A stretch of 64,000 nucleotides of DNA. It comes from Alphaproteobacteria bacterium. GTDB lineage: Bacteria; Pseudomonadota; Alphaproteobacteria; Bin95. Shown here in pieces: positions 52,115 to 61,193 of the stretch. How positions within the stretch are numbered: the stretch's first letter is position 1; each line of letters begins with the position of its first letter. Below the pieces are notes generated by a model that worked only from the letters and a program-made list of their open reading frames with translations, made no database searches and was not told the DNA's origin. The stretch is taken from positions 1-64,000 of the forward strand of contig JAJEIH010000078.1 of the NCBI GenBank assembly GCA_022827685.1. The letters are read 5' to 3'. The position numbers and the translations under genes are program-made.

Positions 52115-52126
52115 ATGTTACTACAT
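52115..52126. promoter_or_regulatory. Candidate BrnA operator upstream of brnT
   Basis: A short inverted repeat, ATGT-TACT-ACAT, lies 3 bases before the brnT start codon in an AT-rich 20-bp stretch. BrnA-type antitoxins autorepress by binding palindromes at the promoter, so this is the natural candidate. The repeat is only 12 bp and could be chance. Confidence 0.3.
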
Positions 52127-52168
52127 CAAATGCAGCCGGGGAATTGTGCGCGAAAACGCACGGACCTC

Positions 52169-53134
52169 TCACCCGCCGTCGTAAAGCCAGCATGCGGCGC
52201 GGCTGGAGCCGGCTGTCGCCATCAGCTCCGGGCGCTGGCTGCGGCAGCGCGGGAAGACCTTCGGGCAGCGGGGTCCGAAGGCGCAGCCGGGCGGAATTTC
52301 GGTGAGGCGCGGCATGGCGCCCTCGATCTGGACCAGCCGGTCGCGCCGCTCCGCCATGGTCGGGATCGAGCCCATCAACCCCTCGGTATAGGGGTGGCGC
52401 GGGGCCTGGATGACATCGCGCACGGAACCGATCTCGGCGATCCGCCCGGCATACATCACCGCCACCCGGTCGGCCGTCTCCGCGATCACGCCCATATCGT
52501 GCGTCACCAGCATGACCGCCGTGCCGTGCTCGCGGCAGAGACGCTTCAGCAGCGCGATGATCTGCGCCTGGATCGACACGTCGAGGGCCGTTGTCGGCTC
52601 GTCGGCGATCAGCAGGCGCGGATTGGCCGCAAGCGCGAGCGCAATCACCACCCGCTGGCGCATGCCGCCCGAAAACTCGTGCGGATAGCTGTCGATACGA
52701 CGCTCGGGAGCCGGGATGCCGACTTCCGAAAGCAGCTCCAGCGCCCGGGACCGCGCCGCGCGCTCGCCGAGGTCGAGATGGGTGGAGATGGTTTCCACAA
52801 GCTGCCGGCCGATGGTGTAGAGCGGGTTGAGGCTGGTCAGCGGGTCCTGGAAGACGGCGCCGATCTGCTTGCCGCGAATACGGCGCATCGCCTCCGGTGC
52901 AAGATTGTCGATGCGCCGGCCGTCGAGGCGGACGCGCCCCGCCGCGACGCGCCCCGGCGGCTCCAGAAGGCCGATGATCGACATGCCGGTGAGAGACTTG
53001 CCCGCGCCCGACTCGCCGACCACCCCCAGCACCTCGCCCTCCTCTATCGCAAAGGAGATGCCGTCCACCGCGACCAGCACGCCGCGCCTGGTCGGGAATT
53101 CGACCCGCAGGTCCTCGACCTCAAGCAGAGGCAT
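52169..53134 (-). CDS. ABC transporter ATP-binding protein, OppD/DppD type
   Basis: A 321-residue ATPase. Walker A is [11 protein letters not shown] near residue 40, the ABC signature FSGGMRQRV near 152, and Walker [13 protein letters not shown] near 173, followed by the H-loop VTHDMG. The C-terminal extension with [14 protein letters not shown] has the cysteine pattern of OppD/DppD proteins, which often bind a [4Fe-4S] cluster. It should pair with an OppF-like ATPase and permeases, none of which are in the window. It shares a 73-bp divergent upstream region with the acyl-CoA ligase. Confidence 0.93.
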   Translation of the reverse strand: MPLLEVEDLRVEFPTRRGVLVAVDGISFAIEEGEVLGVVGESGAGKSLTGMSIIGLLEPPGRVAAGRVRLDGRRIDNLAPEAMRRIRGKQIGAVFQDPLTSLNPLYTIGRQLVETISTHLDLGERAARSRALELLSEVGIPAPERRIDSYPHEFSGGMRQRVVIALALAANPRLLIADEPTTALDVSIQAQIIALLKRLCREHGTAVMLVTHDMGVIAETADRVAVMYAGRIAEIGSVRDVIQAPRHPYTEGLMGSIPTMAERRDRLVQIEGAMPRLTEIPPGCAFGPRCPKVFPRCRSQRPELMATAGSSRAACWLYDGG

Positions 53135-53207
53135 CGCATCGCTCCCGTTCGCCGCCGGCTGCCGCTATAAATACGCGCGGCGCAAGTCTTCGGGAGGAAT
53201 AACACCG

Positions 53208-54839
53208 ATGCTCGGACTGATCATGGACCGGCCGATGCTGATCTCGTCCCTGATCGATTTCGCCGCCGAATATCACGGCGGGACGGAGATCGTGACCCAC
53301 AATGTCGAGGGGGGCCTGCACCGCTACAGCTATGCCGACGCCCAGGCCGAGTCCAAGCGGCTCGCTAATGCGCTCGCAGAGCTCGGCATCGGCTTCGGCG
53401 ACACGGTCGGCACGCTGGCATGGAACACGAGGCGGCATTTCGAGATCTACTATGCGGTGTCGGGCATCGGCGCGATATGCCACACCATAAACCCGCGCCT
53501 CTATGTCGAGCAGCTTGCCTATATCGTCAACCATGCCGGCGACCGCGTCCTCTTCGTCGAGCCCGGATTCGTCCCGCTGCTGGAGAGCTTTGCGGCCGAG
53601 ATCGCCGATACCGTGCAGACGGTTGTCGTGCTTTGCGACGAGGCGAGCCTGCCCGAGAGCGAGCATTTCAGCCTCCTCTCCTACGATACGCTGGTCGCCG
53701 CGCAAGACCCGGTGTTTTCCTGGCCGAGCTTCGACGAGCGCACGGCCTCCTCGCTCTGCTACACCTCCGGCACGACCGGGAACCCCAAAGGGGTCCTTTA
53801 CAGCCATCGCGGCAACATCCTGCACAGCTATGCCTCTGTCGCGCCGGACTGCATGAATCTCTCGGCCCGCGCCACGGTCATGCCGGTGGTCCCGATGTTC
53901 CACGCCAATGCCTGGGGCATTCCCTATGCGGCGACCATGGCCGGCTCGAAGCTGGTGCTGCCGGGGCCGCATCTCGACGGCGAAAACCTCCAGGCGCTGA
54001 TTACCGGCGAAGGCGTGACCATGACGGCGGCCGTGCCGACCATCTGGCTGATGCTGCTCGACTATCTCAAGCGCTCCGGAAAGGACGTGCGCCCGCTTGC
54101 CGATGTCGTGATCGGCGGCTCGGCCGTCCCCCGCTCGATGATCGAGATCTTCAAGCGCGACTATGGCTCCATCGTCCGCCATGCCTGGGGCATGACCGAG
54201 ATGTCCCCGCTCGGCACGGTCAACACGCCGCTCGCAAAGCATGACGGCATGGAGGAAGAGGCGTGGCTCGACCTCTCCGAGAAGCAGGGCCGGCCGATCT
54301 TCGGCGTGGACATGCGCATCGTGGACGACGGCGGCGCGGAACTGCCGCGCGACGGCACCGCCTTCGGCGACCTGCAGGTGAGGGGATACTGGATCGCGAG
54401 CGCCTATCACAGGCAGGACGAATCGGACGCCCATACCGCCGATGGCTGGTTCTCCACCGGCGACGTCGCGACCCTGGACGGCGACGGCTACATGCGCATC
54501 ACCGACCGGACCAAGGATGTCATCAAGTCGGGCGGCGAGTGGATCAGCTCCATCGACCTGGAAAATATCGCCGTGGACCATCCCAGCGTGGTCGAGGCGG
54601 CCGTCATCGCCGTCGCTCATCCGCACTGGGACGAGCGGCCGCTACTCATTGCCGTCAGGGAAGAAGGCGCGGAACTGGACAAGTCCGATCTGCTCGACTG
54701 GTATGACGGCAAGATCGCGCGCTGGTGGAAGCCGGACGATGTCGTGTTCGTGGACGAACTCCCGCACACGGCTACCGGCAAGCTGCTGAAGACCAAGCTG
54801 CGCGACGACTTCAAGGACTACGCCCTGCCGACCGCGTGA
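53208..54839 (+). CDS. Fatty-acyl-CoA ligase (AMP-forming), medium/long-chain type
   Basis: A 543-residue ANL-family ligase. It begins [20 protein letters not shown], the N-terminus of the AlkK/DmdB-like branch. The P-loop [11 protein letters not shown] is near residue 184, [11 protein letters not shown] near 232, [12 protein letters not shown] near 326, [22 protein letters not shown] near 424, and the Lys motif [11 protein letters not shown] near the end. A GGGAGG binding site lies 12 bases before ATG 53208. Medium-chain fatty acids or dimethylmercaptopropionate are substrates of relatives; the substrate here is unknown. Confidence 0.93.
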   Translation: MLGLIMDRPMLISSLIDFAAEYHGGTEIVTHNVEGGLHRYSYADAQAESKRLANALAELGIGFGDTVGTLAWNTRRHFEIYYAVSGIGAICHTINPRLYVEQLAYIVNHAGDRVLFVEPGFVPLLESFAAEIADTVQTVVVLCDEASLPESEHFSLLSYDTLVAAQDPVFSWPSFDERTASSLCYTSGTTGNPKGVLYSHRGNILHSYASVAPDCMNLSARATVMPVVPMFHANAWGIPYAATMAGSKLVLPGPHLDGENLQALITGEGVTMTAAVPTIWLMLLDYLKRSGKDVRPLADVVIGGSAVPRSMIEIFKRDYGSIVRHAWGMTEMSPLGTVNTPLAKHDGMEEEAWLDLSEKQGRPIFGVDMRIVDDGGAELPRDGTAFGDLQVRGYWIASAYHRQDESDAHTADGWFSTGDVATLDGDGYMRITDRTKDVIKSGGEWISSIDLENIAVDHPSVVEAAVIAVAHPHWDERPLLIAVREEGAELDKSDLLDWYDGKIARWWKPDDVVFVDELPHTATGKLLKTKLRDDFKDYALPTA

Positions 54840-54864
54840 GGAGCCGGCGGCGCCCTGCCCCTGC

Positions 54865-55770
54865 TCAGCGGCCCTCCCGGGCGCGTTCGGCGTGTGAGTT
54901 GTCCACGCAGGCTTCGAAGGGGATGTCGCGGGTGATGAAGCCGCCGGAGATGAGCGCGCCCTTGAGGCGCACGAAACCTTCGAGCGGCAGCACCGGGTTG
55001 CGGCCCCAGACGCCATTCGCCTTGTAGCGGGCGAGCGCGCCGGCGAGGCGGGCGGGAGCGAGCGTCGGGAAATAGCCGTGCAGCCGCTCGGCCAGCGCGT
55101 CGGCGTCGTGCCCGTGCAGCCAGTCGAGCGCCTCCATCACCCCGCCCGCCATGGCGGCGAGCGCATCGCCATTGGCCTCGGCGAAGCGCCGGGAGGTGTA
55201 GAGCGTCGTGTAGGAGGTCGGCCCCCGCGAGGCGGCGGCGTACCAGACATGGCCGGCGCCCTCATGCAGCAACTCTTCCACGAACGGCTCGAAGACCTGG
55301 ACCGCGTCCACCCTGCCCGCGCGCAGCGCCTCGGCATTCTCCGCCATGCTGCGGTCGGGCGCGCGGTTCAGCCCGCCCGGGTCGAAGCCGGCGCGGCGGA
55401 TGTCGTCCTGCAGGCAGAGCCAGGGCGTCGGCACTTCCGAAACCCGGGCGAAGCGCGCGTCCATGAGGTCGGCGAAGCGAAAGTCCGGCCCGGGCTCCCG
55501 CCCGACCACATAGAACGGGTCGCGTGTGACCGCCTCCGCAAACGCCACTACCGCCCCGTCCCCGTGCTGCTGCTGATACTGCATCATGCGCATCGGGCCG
55601 CCCCAGACGACATCGGCGCCGCTGCCGAACAGGCTCGAAGCTGCGTTGTCGGGGCTGTCGGGCCGGCCGAATTCGACTTCCAGCCCCCGCTTGCCGTAAG
55701 CGTCCAGTTCCAGAGCCAGGTAGAAGGGTGCGTAGAAGACCGCCCGAAGCGACTCGAACAGCCTCACCAT
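54865..55770 (-). CDS. SsuA/THI5-like substrate-binding protein without signal peptide
   Basis: A 301-residue protein starting MVRLFESLRAVFYAPFYLAL. The first strand and YLALELDAYGKRGLEVEF pattern match the NMT1/THI5-like and SsuA-type binding proteins. GADVVWGGPMRMM near residue 53 and GRVDAVQVFEPFVEELL near 155 are the hinge-region patterns. No signal peptide is visible, which sets it apart from true periplasmic binding proteins and makes a cytoplasmic role (as in THI5-type pyrimidine synthases) worth considering. Its ATG overlaps the SDR stop by seven bases; the operon also holds a PhyH dioxygenase. Confidence 0.8.
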   Translation of the reverse strand: MVRLFESLRAVFYAPFYLALELDAYGKRGLEVEFGRPDSPDNAASSLFGSGADVVWGGPMRMMQYQQQHGDGAVVAFAEAVTRDPFYVVGREPGPDFRFADLMDARFARVSEVPTPWLCLQDDIRRAGFDPGGLNRAPDRSMAENAEALRAGRVDAVQVFEPFVEELLHEGAGHVWYAAASRGPTSYTTLYTSRRFAEANGDALAAMAGGVMEALDWLHGHDADALAERLHGYFPTLAPARLAGALARYKANGVWGRNPVLPLEGFVRLKGALISGGFITRDIPFEACVDNSHAERAREGR

Positions 55771-56501
55771 GCGTTGTAGCCACCATCGACCAGCAGGTCG
55801 GCGCCGGTCATATAGCTGGACTCGTCGCTCGCGAGGAAGAGCGCGGCTTCGGCGATCTCCTCCGGCCGGCCCATGCGGTCCAGCATGGTGAGCGCGCCGT
55901 TCTCGCGTTCCGCCGCCTCCCGTCCTCCGTGCTTGGCGTGGACGCGCGGCGTGCCGATGGGACCGGGCGACAGGCTGTTCACGCGGATGCCCTGCCCCGC
56001 ATGGTCGATCGCCATGACCTTCGCCAACTGGATCAGCGCCCCCTTGGCGGCGTTGTACCAGCAGTGCCCCGGCTTGCCGACCTGTCCCAGCTGCGAGGCC
56101 ACATGGACGATGCTGCCGCCGCCGCTCTCCACGATCAGCGGAACGGCGTATTTGCTCATCAGGAACGGGCCGGTGAGATTGACCGCGAGCGAGCGTGTCC
56201 AGTCCTCCTCCGCGACATCCACAACGCTGCCGTAAGGCACGAAGACGGCGGCATTGTTGACGAGGACATGCAGCGCGCCGAAACGCTCCTTCGCCAGAGC
56301 CGCCGCGGCCCGGGCGTCGGCGGCGCGGGACACGTCGCAGCGCATCGCGACCGCGCCCTCCGGCGCGCGCTCCTCTATGTCCGGCGCATTGTCCGCAACG
56401 ATGACCTCCGCGCCCTCGCGCAGGAAGGCGGCGGCGATGGCGTGGCCGATGCCCCCGGCCGCGCCGGTGACGATGGCGGCCCTGCCCGCGAGCCGGCCCA
56501 T
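55764..56501 (-). CDS. SDR-family oxidoreductase
   Basis: A 245-residue classical SDR. TGAAGGIGHA is near residue 12, VADNAPDIEE near 35 (Asp after strand 2, so NAD preferred), NNAAVFVPYG near 85, the catalytic Ser in HVASQLGQVG, and YNAAK near 150. It ends SSYMTGADLLVDGG. The start ATG 56501 shares one base with the stop of the PhyH gene (TAATG on the minus strand). An in-frame ATG 29 codons upstream was rejected because the family N-terminus begins here. Confidence 0.93.
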   Translation of the reverse strand: MGRLAGRAAIVTGAAGGIGHAIAAAFLREGAEVIVADNAPDIEERAPEGAVAMRCDVSRAADARAAAALAKERFGALHVLVNNAAVFVPYGSVVDVAEEDWTRSLAVNLTGPFLMSKYAVPLIVESGGGSIVHVASQLGQVGKPGHCWYNAAKGALIQLAKVMAIDHAGQGIRVNSLSPGPIGTPRVHAKHGGREAAERENGALTMLDRMGRPEEIAEAALFLASDESSYMTGADLLVDGGYNAW

Positions 56502-57340
56502 TACTCCCAGCGCCCTGCTGCGTGCCACTCGACCTGCTCGGCGTAGCTCTCGCTGTAGGCGGCGCGGTGCCGGAAGTAGCTGTCCCATTCCAGCGCGCCT
56601 TCCGGTTCCGGTTCGAGCTCGAAATGGCCGTAGCGGTCCTCGCCCCGCACAAGCGTCGCCGGCACCCTGACAGTGCCGATATGGCGTACGCTCGCCGGAA
56701 TGTAGGAAATGCCGATGCCGATGCGCCGGTCTTCGGCCTCATTGGGGCCGGAAGCATGGACGGCCAGCGTGTGATGGATCGAGAACTCGCCGGGCTTCAA
56801 CGGCACGGGCACCGCGTCTTCCGTCCGGAAATCGACCTCGGTGCGCTGGCCCACATTGTTGATGCTGTTGGGAGCCGCGTTGGCGATATGGCGCAGCAGC
56901 CCGCCGCGGTTGGTGCCGGGAACGAAGCGCATGCAGCCCGCCTCTTCCGAAGCCTCGCTCAGCGCCAGCCAGGCTGTCACATGGCGATGCGGCCGCAGGC
57001 CGAAATAGGTAGCGTCCTGATGCCAGATCGTTTGCGCCTCGGTATGCGCGTCCTTCACGAACCAGGTGCTGGTCCAGCAGAGAATGTCCGGGCCGAGCAA
57101 CGCTTCCACCGCGTCGAGGATGCGCGGGTGGCGCGCCAGCTCCGCCGCGAACGGCATCAGCACATGCGTCTTGTAGCGGGTCTGCGGGTCTCCCTCCGTG
57201 ACGCGGTGGCCTAGCTCTGTCTCGTAAGCCTCGAACTTCCTGCGATATTCCGCCGCTTCTTCCGCGCTCATGGCGTAGTAGGGGCCGCCGAAGCCGTCCC
57301 GCTCGAAGGCCTCGACATCGACCTTATGCGCTGCGCCCAT
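56501..57340 (-). CDS. Phytanoyl-CoA-dioxygenase family protein
   Basis: A 279-residue Fe(II)/2-oxoglutarate dioxygenase. The HxD pair is in WHQDATYFGL near residue 106, and the distal His and 2-oxoglutarate Arg in FSIHHTLAVHASGPNEAEDRR near 195. WLALSEASEEAGCMRFVPGTNRG is the typical PhyH middle block. ATG 57340 has GGAGGAAG just upstream. It is the first gene of a tight three-gene operon with an SDR and a THI5-like binding protein, which points to oxidation of one small substrate. The substrate is unknown. Confidence 0.9.
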   Translation of the reverse strand: MGAAHKVDVEAFERDGFGGPYYAMSAEEAAEYRRKFEAYETELGHRVTEGDPQTRYKTHVLMPFAAELARHPRILDAVEALLGPDILCWTSTWFVKDAHTEAQTIWHQDATYFGLRPHRHVTAWLALSEASEEAGCMRFVPGTNRGGLLRHIANAAPNSINNVGQRTEVDFRTEDAVPVPLKPGEFSIHHTLAVHASGPNEAEDRRIGIGISYIPASVRHIGTVRVPATLVRGEDRYGHFELEPEPEGALEWDSYFRHRAAYSESYAEQVEWHAAGRWE

Positions 57341-57360
57341 CTTCTTCCTCCCTGCCCGCC

Positions 57361-58773
57361 TCAAAGCACGCGGATCATGCTTTTCATGCCGCTCGCCTGG
57401 TGCCCGAGGACATGGCAATGAAACAGCCAGTCGCCGGGATTGTCAGCAAGGAAAGCGATTTCCACCCGTTCGCGCGGGTCCATCAGCACGGTGTCCCGCC
57501 ATTCGCGGTGCGCCGTCGGCCTGCCGTTGCGGGTGAGGATGCGGAAGGCATGGCCGTGCAGATGCATCGGGTGATGCCAGGCGGTGGCGTTGGTCATGGC
57601 GATGACGCAGCTCCGGCCGCGCCTGAGCGTCAGCATCGGCTCCGGGACGTCTCCCGAAGCGGCCTCGCCATCGACGAACCAGAACGAGCGCGGGCCGACC
57701 GGGCCCATGCGGCCGCCCATTTCGGCCATGACCGCCCCGCCCATCGCGCCGCCGGTGAACATCATCTCATGGCGGATCGCGCCCCCGACCTCCGGCTCGG
57801 CCAACGGGTTGGGCGGCAGGGCGACCAGCCATGCGGGCGGCTCCCCGCGCAGCGGCTCGGCCGCATAGGCGAGGTCGAGCAGGCGGTATTCCCGGTTGCG
57901 GTAGAAGGCGTCGACCACGGGCGTCCTCGTCCCCGGCTCCCCGGCCATGTCGAGCACGATGTCGGCGCGCATGCCGGGGCCGAGCACGACCTGGCCGCCC
58001 TCCGGCGCATGGGGCGCGACCGGGTGGCCGTCGAGCGCCACGACCTGCGGACGGTGGCCCTCGAACTGCAAGCCGAAGACCCGCGCATTCGCGGTGTTGA
58101 CGAGGCGGAGCCGGATGCGCTCGCCCGGGCGCACGGCGAACTCTCCCGGACTGGAGCCGTTGACGGTGGCCCAATTGCCGAGGCGCCCGGCATGGCTCAT
58201 GTCGTGCGGGGCTTCGAAGGCGCCGGCAAGCTCGGCTTCCTCAGTCATCCGCCAGTCGTCCAGAACCCAGGTGACGTCCCGGTCCGCGCGAAGCGCCGAC
58301 TCGCGCTCCTCCACCACCAGCACGCCGTAAAGGCCGCGCGCAACCTGTTCGACGCTGTTGGTATGCGGGTGATACCAGAAGGTCCCGGCATCCACGGCGT
58401 CGAACTCGTAGGCGAAGGTCCCGCCGGGGGGCACCGGCGGCTGGGTCATGTCCGGCACGCCGTCCATGGCGTTGGGCAGCCGAAGCCCGTGCCAGTGGAT
58501 CGTGGTGTCCTCGCCGAGGCCGTTGTCGAGCAGGACGCGCACCCGGTCGCCTTGCCGAACGCGGATTTCCGGTCCCGGCACGCTGCCGCCGTAACACCAG
58601 ACGGGCGTTTCGCCGTAAGGCTCCGGTACGAGGCGGACGGATGCGGGCGCCGCGTGCAAGCGCATTTCTGCAGCGCCCGCCCTGCCCCCTCCAAGAGGCG
58701 CGAGCGCCAGGCCGGCCGTCGCCGACGCGAGAAACGCGCGGCGCGTCATTGCCGGTCTGGAAAATCGGGACAT
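57361..58773 (-). CDS. Multicopper oxidase (laccase-like), Tat-exported
   Basis: A 470-residue periplasmic oxidase. The N-terminus has a twin-arginine motif (TRRAFLAS at residues 10-17) and signal peptide to about 35. Copper ligands are HWHG near residue 93, HPHT near 135, HPMHLHGH near 405, and the C-terminal HCHVLGHQASGM, which supplies type 1 and type 3 ligands including Met as axial ligand. A Met-rich stretch MMFTGGAMGGAVMAEMGGRMG lies before the last domain (split over 330-352), as in CueO/CopA-type enzymes that handle Cu(I). Copper tolerance or phenol oxidation are the expected roles. Confidence 0.95.
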   Translation of the reverse strand: MSRFSRPAMTRRAFLASATAGLALAPLGGGRAGAAEMRLHAAPASVRLVPEPYGETPVWCYGGSVPGPEIRVRQGDRVRVLLDNGLGEDTTIHWHGLRLPNAMDGVPDMTQPPVPPGGTFAYEFDAVDAGTFWYHPHTNSVEQVARGLYGVLVVEERESALRADRDVTWVLDDWRMTEEAELAGAFEAPHDMSHAGRLGNWATVNGSSPGEFAVRPGERIRLRLVNTANARVFGLQFEGHRPQVVALDGHPVAPHAPEGGQVVLGPGMRADIVLDMAGEPGTRTPVVDAFYRNREYRLLDLAYAAEPLRGEPPAWLVALPPNPLAEPEVGGAIRHEMMFTGGAMGGAVMAEMGGRMGPVGPRSFWFVDGEAASGDVPEPMLTLRRGRSCVIAMTNATAWHHPMHLHGHAFRILTRNGRPTAHREWRDTVLMDPRERVEIAFLADNPGDWLFHCHVLGHQASGMKSMIRVL

Positions 58774-58793
58774 GGAACACGCGCCCGGAACTC

Positions 58794-58869
58794 TGGCGCG
58801 CCCGGCACGATTCGAACGTGCGACCTTCTGCTCCGGAGGCAGACGCTCTATCCACTGAGCTACGGGCGC
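58794..58869 (-). tRNA. tRNA-Arg (anticodon CCG)
   Basis: The minus strand forms a 76-base cloverleaf with encoded CCA. The acceptor stem is GCGCCCG/CGGGCGC with discriminator G. The D arm has AGCTCAGTGGATAGAGC, the anticodon stem is TCTGC/GCAGA with loop CTCCGGA (anticodon CCG), and the T loop is GTTCGAATC. It reads CGG codons. It lies between the multicopper oxidase and the amidohydrolase genes. Confidence 0.97.
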
Positions 58870-58905
58870 TTGTGCCCGGAGACCATAGATGCGCGGCCCC
58901 GCCTG

Positions 58906-60093
58906 TCAACCGAGATACGACCCGTCCCGGGCCACCAGCCTTCCGGCCTTGAACACCAGGCCGCGCGGCGGGTGCTGGGCGACCGCCTCCGCCAGTGTTT
59001 CGGCGTGGACCGTGAACAGGTCGGCGGGCGCGCCGGCGGCGATGCCGCGGTCGTCCTGCCCGAATACCCGGCGCGGGGCGGCAGTGGCGCAATCGAAGGC
59101 GATGGCGAGGTCGCCGTCGGTGCGAAAGCCCGAACGCCATGAGAGCAGCATGGCGCGGATCAGCAGGTCCCCGTTGCCGTAGGGGCCCCATGTGTCGCGC
59201 ACGTCGTCATTGCCGGCGAACACCTCGACGCCGCGCTCGCGCAGCTTCTTGACCGGCGGCAGCGGCGAGGCCCCGCCCCCGTGGGTGGCGAGCGACAGGC
59301 CCGCCTCCGCCATCGCGGCGGCCAGGCGCTCGAACACACCGTCCGGGCAGGCCCCGAGGCAGAAGCCGTGGCTGACGGTGACGCGGCCCTCCATGCCGGC
59401 CGCGCGGGTGCGTTCGGCGAGAGCCCCGATTTCCCGCAACCCCGCTTCGCCGGGATCGTGGATGTGGATGTCGATGCCCTTGCCGTGCTTCCCGGCCAGC
59501 CGGAACAGCAGGTCGAGCTGGCCGTCGAGGTCCCCGTCCTGGCCTATCGGGTCGATGCCGCCCACAAGGTCCGCGCCCATCGCCAGCGCCTCGTCCATCA
59601 GCTCATAGGTGCCGGGAGCAGCGAGTACGCCGTATTGCGGAAAGGCGACGACCTGGAAACCGGCGGCATGCGCGAAGGTGGCCCTGACCTCGAGTAGCGC
59701 CTCGACGTGCAGCACGCCGATATCGGGGCCGATATCCGCATGGCTGCGGAACGCGGTAGTGCCGAGCGCGACAGCCTGGCGGACGAGGTTGGATGCGCGC
59801 TCGGCCGGCGGCGGCAGCCCTGCGCGCAGGCCGCGCTCCGTCGCAATGCGGCTGGCCCGGTCCGGTCCGGCCGGATGCGGCATCCAGGGCAGGCCGGTCA
59901 GTGTCTTGTCGAGATGGATATGGCCGTCGATCATGCTTGGCAGGGCGAGCAGGCCACCGCCGTCGATGCGCCCGGCGCCCGCCGCGTCGAGGCCGGGCCC
60001 GACCTCTTCGATCGCGCCGCCGGCCATGCGGATATCCGCCTTGCTCCCGTCCGCCAGACGCACATTCGCAAGCAGGGTCGCCTCTTCATTCAT
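58906..60093 (-). CDS. Amidohydrolase, cytosine-deaminase-like
   Basis: A 395-residue metal-dependent hydrolase. Metal ligands are HIHLDKT near residue 58, His in FRSHADIG near 117, HIHDPGEAG near 199 and SHGFCLG near 230, with the Asp in FAGNDDVRDTWGPYGNGD near 290. The HLDKT form and the NDDVRDTWGPYGN block are typical of the CodA/N-isopropylammelide group that deaminates heterocycles. ATG 60093 follows GGGGAGG. The gene is divergent from the methyltransferase. The substrate is unknown. Confidence 0.9.
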   Translation of the reverse strand: MNEEATLLANVRLADGSKADIRMAGGAIEEVGPGLDAAGAGRIDGGGLLALPSMIDGHIHLDKTLTGLPWMPHPAGPDRASRIATERGLRAGLPPPAERASNLVRQAVALGTTAFRSHADIGPDIGVLHVEALLEVRATFAHAAGFQVVAFPQYGVLAAPGTYELMDEALAMGADLVGGIDPIGQDGDLDGQLDLLFRLAGKHGKGIDIHIHDPGEAGLREIGALAERTRAAGMEGRVTVSHGFCLGACPDGVFERLAAAMAEAGLSLATHGGGASPLPPVKKLRERGVEVFAGNDDVRDTWGPYGNGDLLIRAMLLSWRSGFRTDGDLAIAFDCATAAPRRVFGQDDRGIAAGAPADLFTVHAETLAEAVAQHPPRGLVFKAGRLVARDGSYLG

Positions 60094-60194
60094 GGTGCCG
60101 CCTCCCCGTTTCCGCTGTCCTCGACGTAACGCCGTTCCGGACACCGGCCAGAGGGCCTGCTATCGTCCGGCATTTCAAGGGGAAAGGGCCGGCA

Positions 60195-61031
60195 ATGAAT
60201 GCGGCGTCCGACATTTCAGGCCATTACGCGGATGGCGGCCTGCTCGCGCGGCTGGAGGTGAGCCTGGCCGAAGACGGGGTCGATCCGGAGAACCCGACCC
60301 TGGAAGAGCTCGCACCCTACGACCATTTCCACGGCCGCGGCCTGGAAGCGACCGAGGACATGGCGAACCGACTCCAAGTCTCCGCGAAGGACCGCATTCT
60401 GGATATCGGCAGCGGCCTCGGCGGCCCGGCGCGCTACATGGCCCGGCGCTTCGGCTGCCGCGTCGCCGGCATCGACCTGACGGCGGAGTTCTGCGAGGCT
60501 GCACGGCTCCTGACGGGACGGGTGGGTCTTGAGGACCGCGTGTCGTTCCAGCAGGGCGACGCGTTGACAATGCCGTTCAAGGACGCGGCCTTCGACGGCG
60601 CCTATTCCATGAACGTCTCCATGAACATCGCCGACAAGCGCGCCTTCTACCGGGAGGTCCGCCGCGTGCTGAAGCCCGGCGGGTGGCTCGCCCTGTCGGA
60701 AGTCGCCCGGGGTCCCGGCGGCGAACCCGACTACCCACTGCCCTGGGCACGGACCGCCGCGTCGAGCTTCCTCGCAACGCCGGAGGCCACCCGCACCGAC
60801 CTCGAAGCCTCGGGCTTCAGGATCGAGCGCCTGCGGGACACAAGCAGCGAAGCGCGCGACTTCGCCGTCCGCTCGCGCGCTATCGTCGAGGCCGGCGGAA
60901 AACCGCCGCATCGCGCCGTCATGCTTGCCCTCGGCGAACGCGCTCGCGAAGCGGTAGCAAACAACGGGCGCGCGTCGAGAGACCGATGCACGGTGCCGAT
61001 AGAGATTGTTTGCCAGAAGGTGCGCATCTGA
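60195..61031 (+). CDS. Class I SAM-dependent methyltransferase
   Basis: A 278-residue methyltransferase. Motif I is ILDIGSGLGGPARYMA near residue 67, with the acidic residue after strand 2 in VAGIDLTAEF. Motif III/IV region is GDALTMPFKDAAFDGAYSMNVSMNI, and VLKPGGWLALSEVARG follows. The N-terminal part (DPENPTLEELAPYDHFHGRGLEAT) resembles sarcosine/dimethylglycine and gamma-tocopherol-type enzymes that methylate small amines or lipids. ATG 60195 follows GGAAAGGG. The C-terminal 25 residues are basic and less conserved. Confidence 0.88.
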   Translation: MNAASDISGHYADGGLLARLEVSLAEDGVDPENPTLEELAPYDHFHGRGLEATEDMANRLQVSAKDRILDIGSGLGGPARYMARRFGCRVAGIDLTAEFCEAARLLTGRVGLEDRVSFQQGDALTMPFKDAAFDGAYSMNVSMNIADKRAFYREVRRVLKPGGWLALSEVARGPGGEPDYPLPWARTAASSFLATPEATRTDLEASGFRIERLRDTSSEARDFAVRSRAIVEAGGKPPHRAVMLALGERAREAVANNGRASRDRCTVPIEIVCQKVRI

Positions 61032-61082
61032 ACTGCCCCGGCTTTCCTGGAAGCTCCGTCTTGTGAGGAGGAGGAGCTGTTA

Positions 61083-61181
61083 TGGGAAGACATTTGAAAC
61101 GTTGTCCGGCGGGAGTTCGCAAGCTGTCCCAGGCCAACGGAATTCTGCGCAAATCCAGCGCCCGTTTCGCCCGGGTGTAGC
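61083..61181 (+). pseudogene. Remnant of an IS3-family OrfA transposase
   Basis: After a GGAGGAGGAG ribosome binding site, a 32-codon frame ends in QANGILRKSSARFARV. IS3-type OrfA proteins typically have a C-terminal block like ELRQANEILRKASAYFAQAELDR, and the match QAN-ILRK-SA-FA is clear. The next bases (GTAGCTCGATTGCCC) look like a shifted and stopped version of codons for ELDRP. Neither OrfB nor inverted repeats are visible, so only a short tail of the element survives. Confidence 0.5.
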
Positions 61182-61193
61182 TCGATTGCCCAC

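Noticed and set aside
50048-53170. A 1040-codon plus-strand open frame over the ABC and brnTA genes
   Set aside because: Antisense to four genes with recognisable motifs; no domain of its own.
54865-55770. A thiamine riboswitch upstream of the THI5-like operon
   Set aside because: The bases before 57340 show only a ribosome binding site; no TPP-box-like conserved segments were found between 57340 and 57361.
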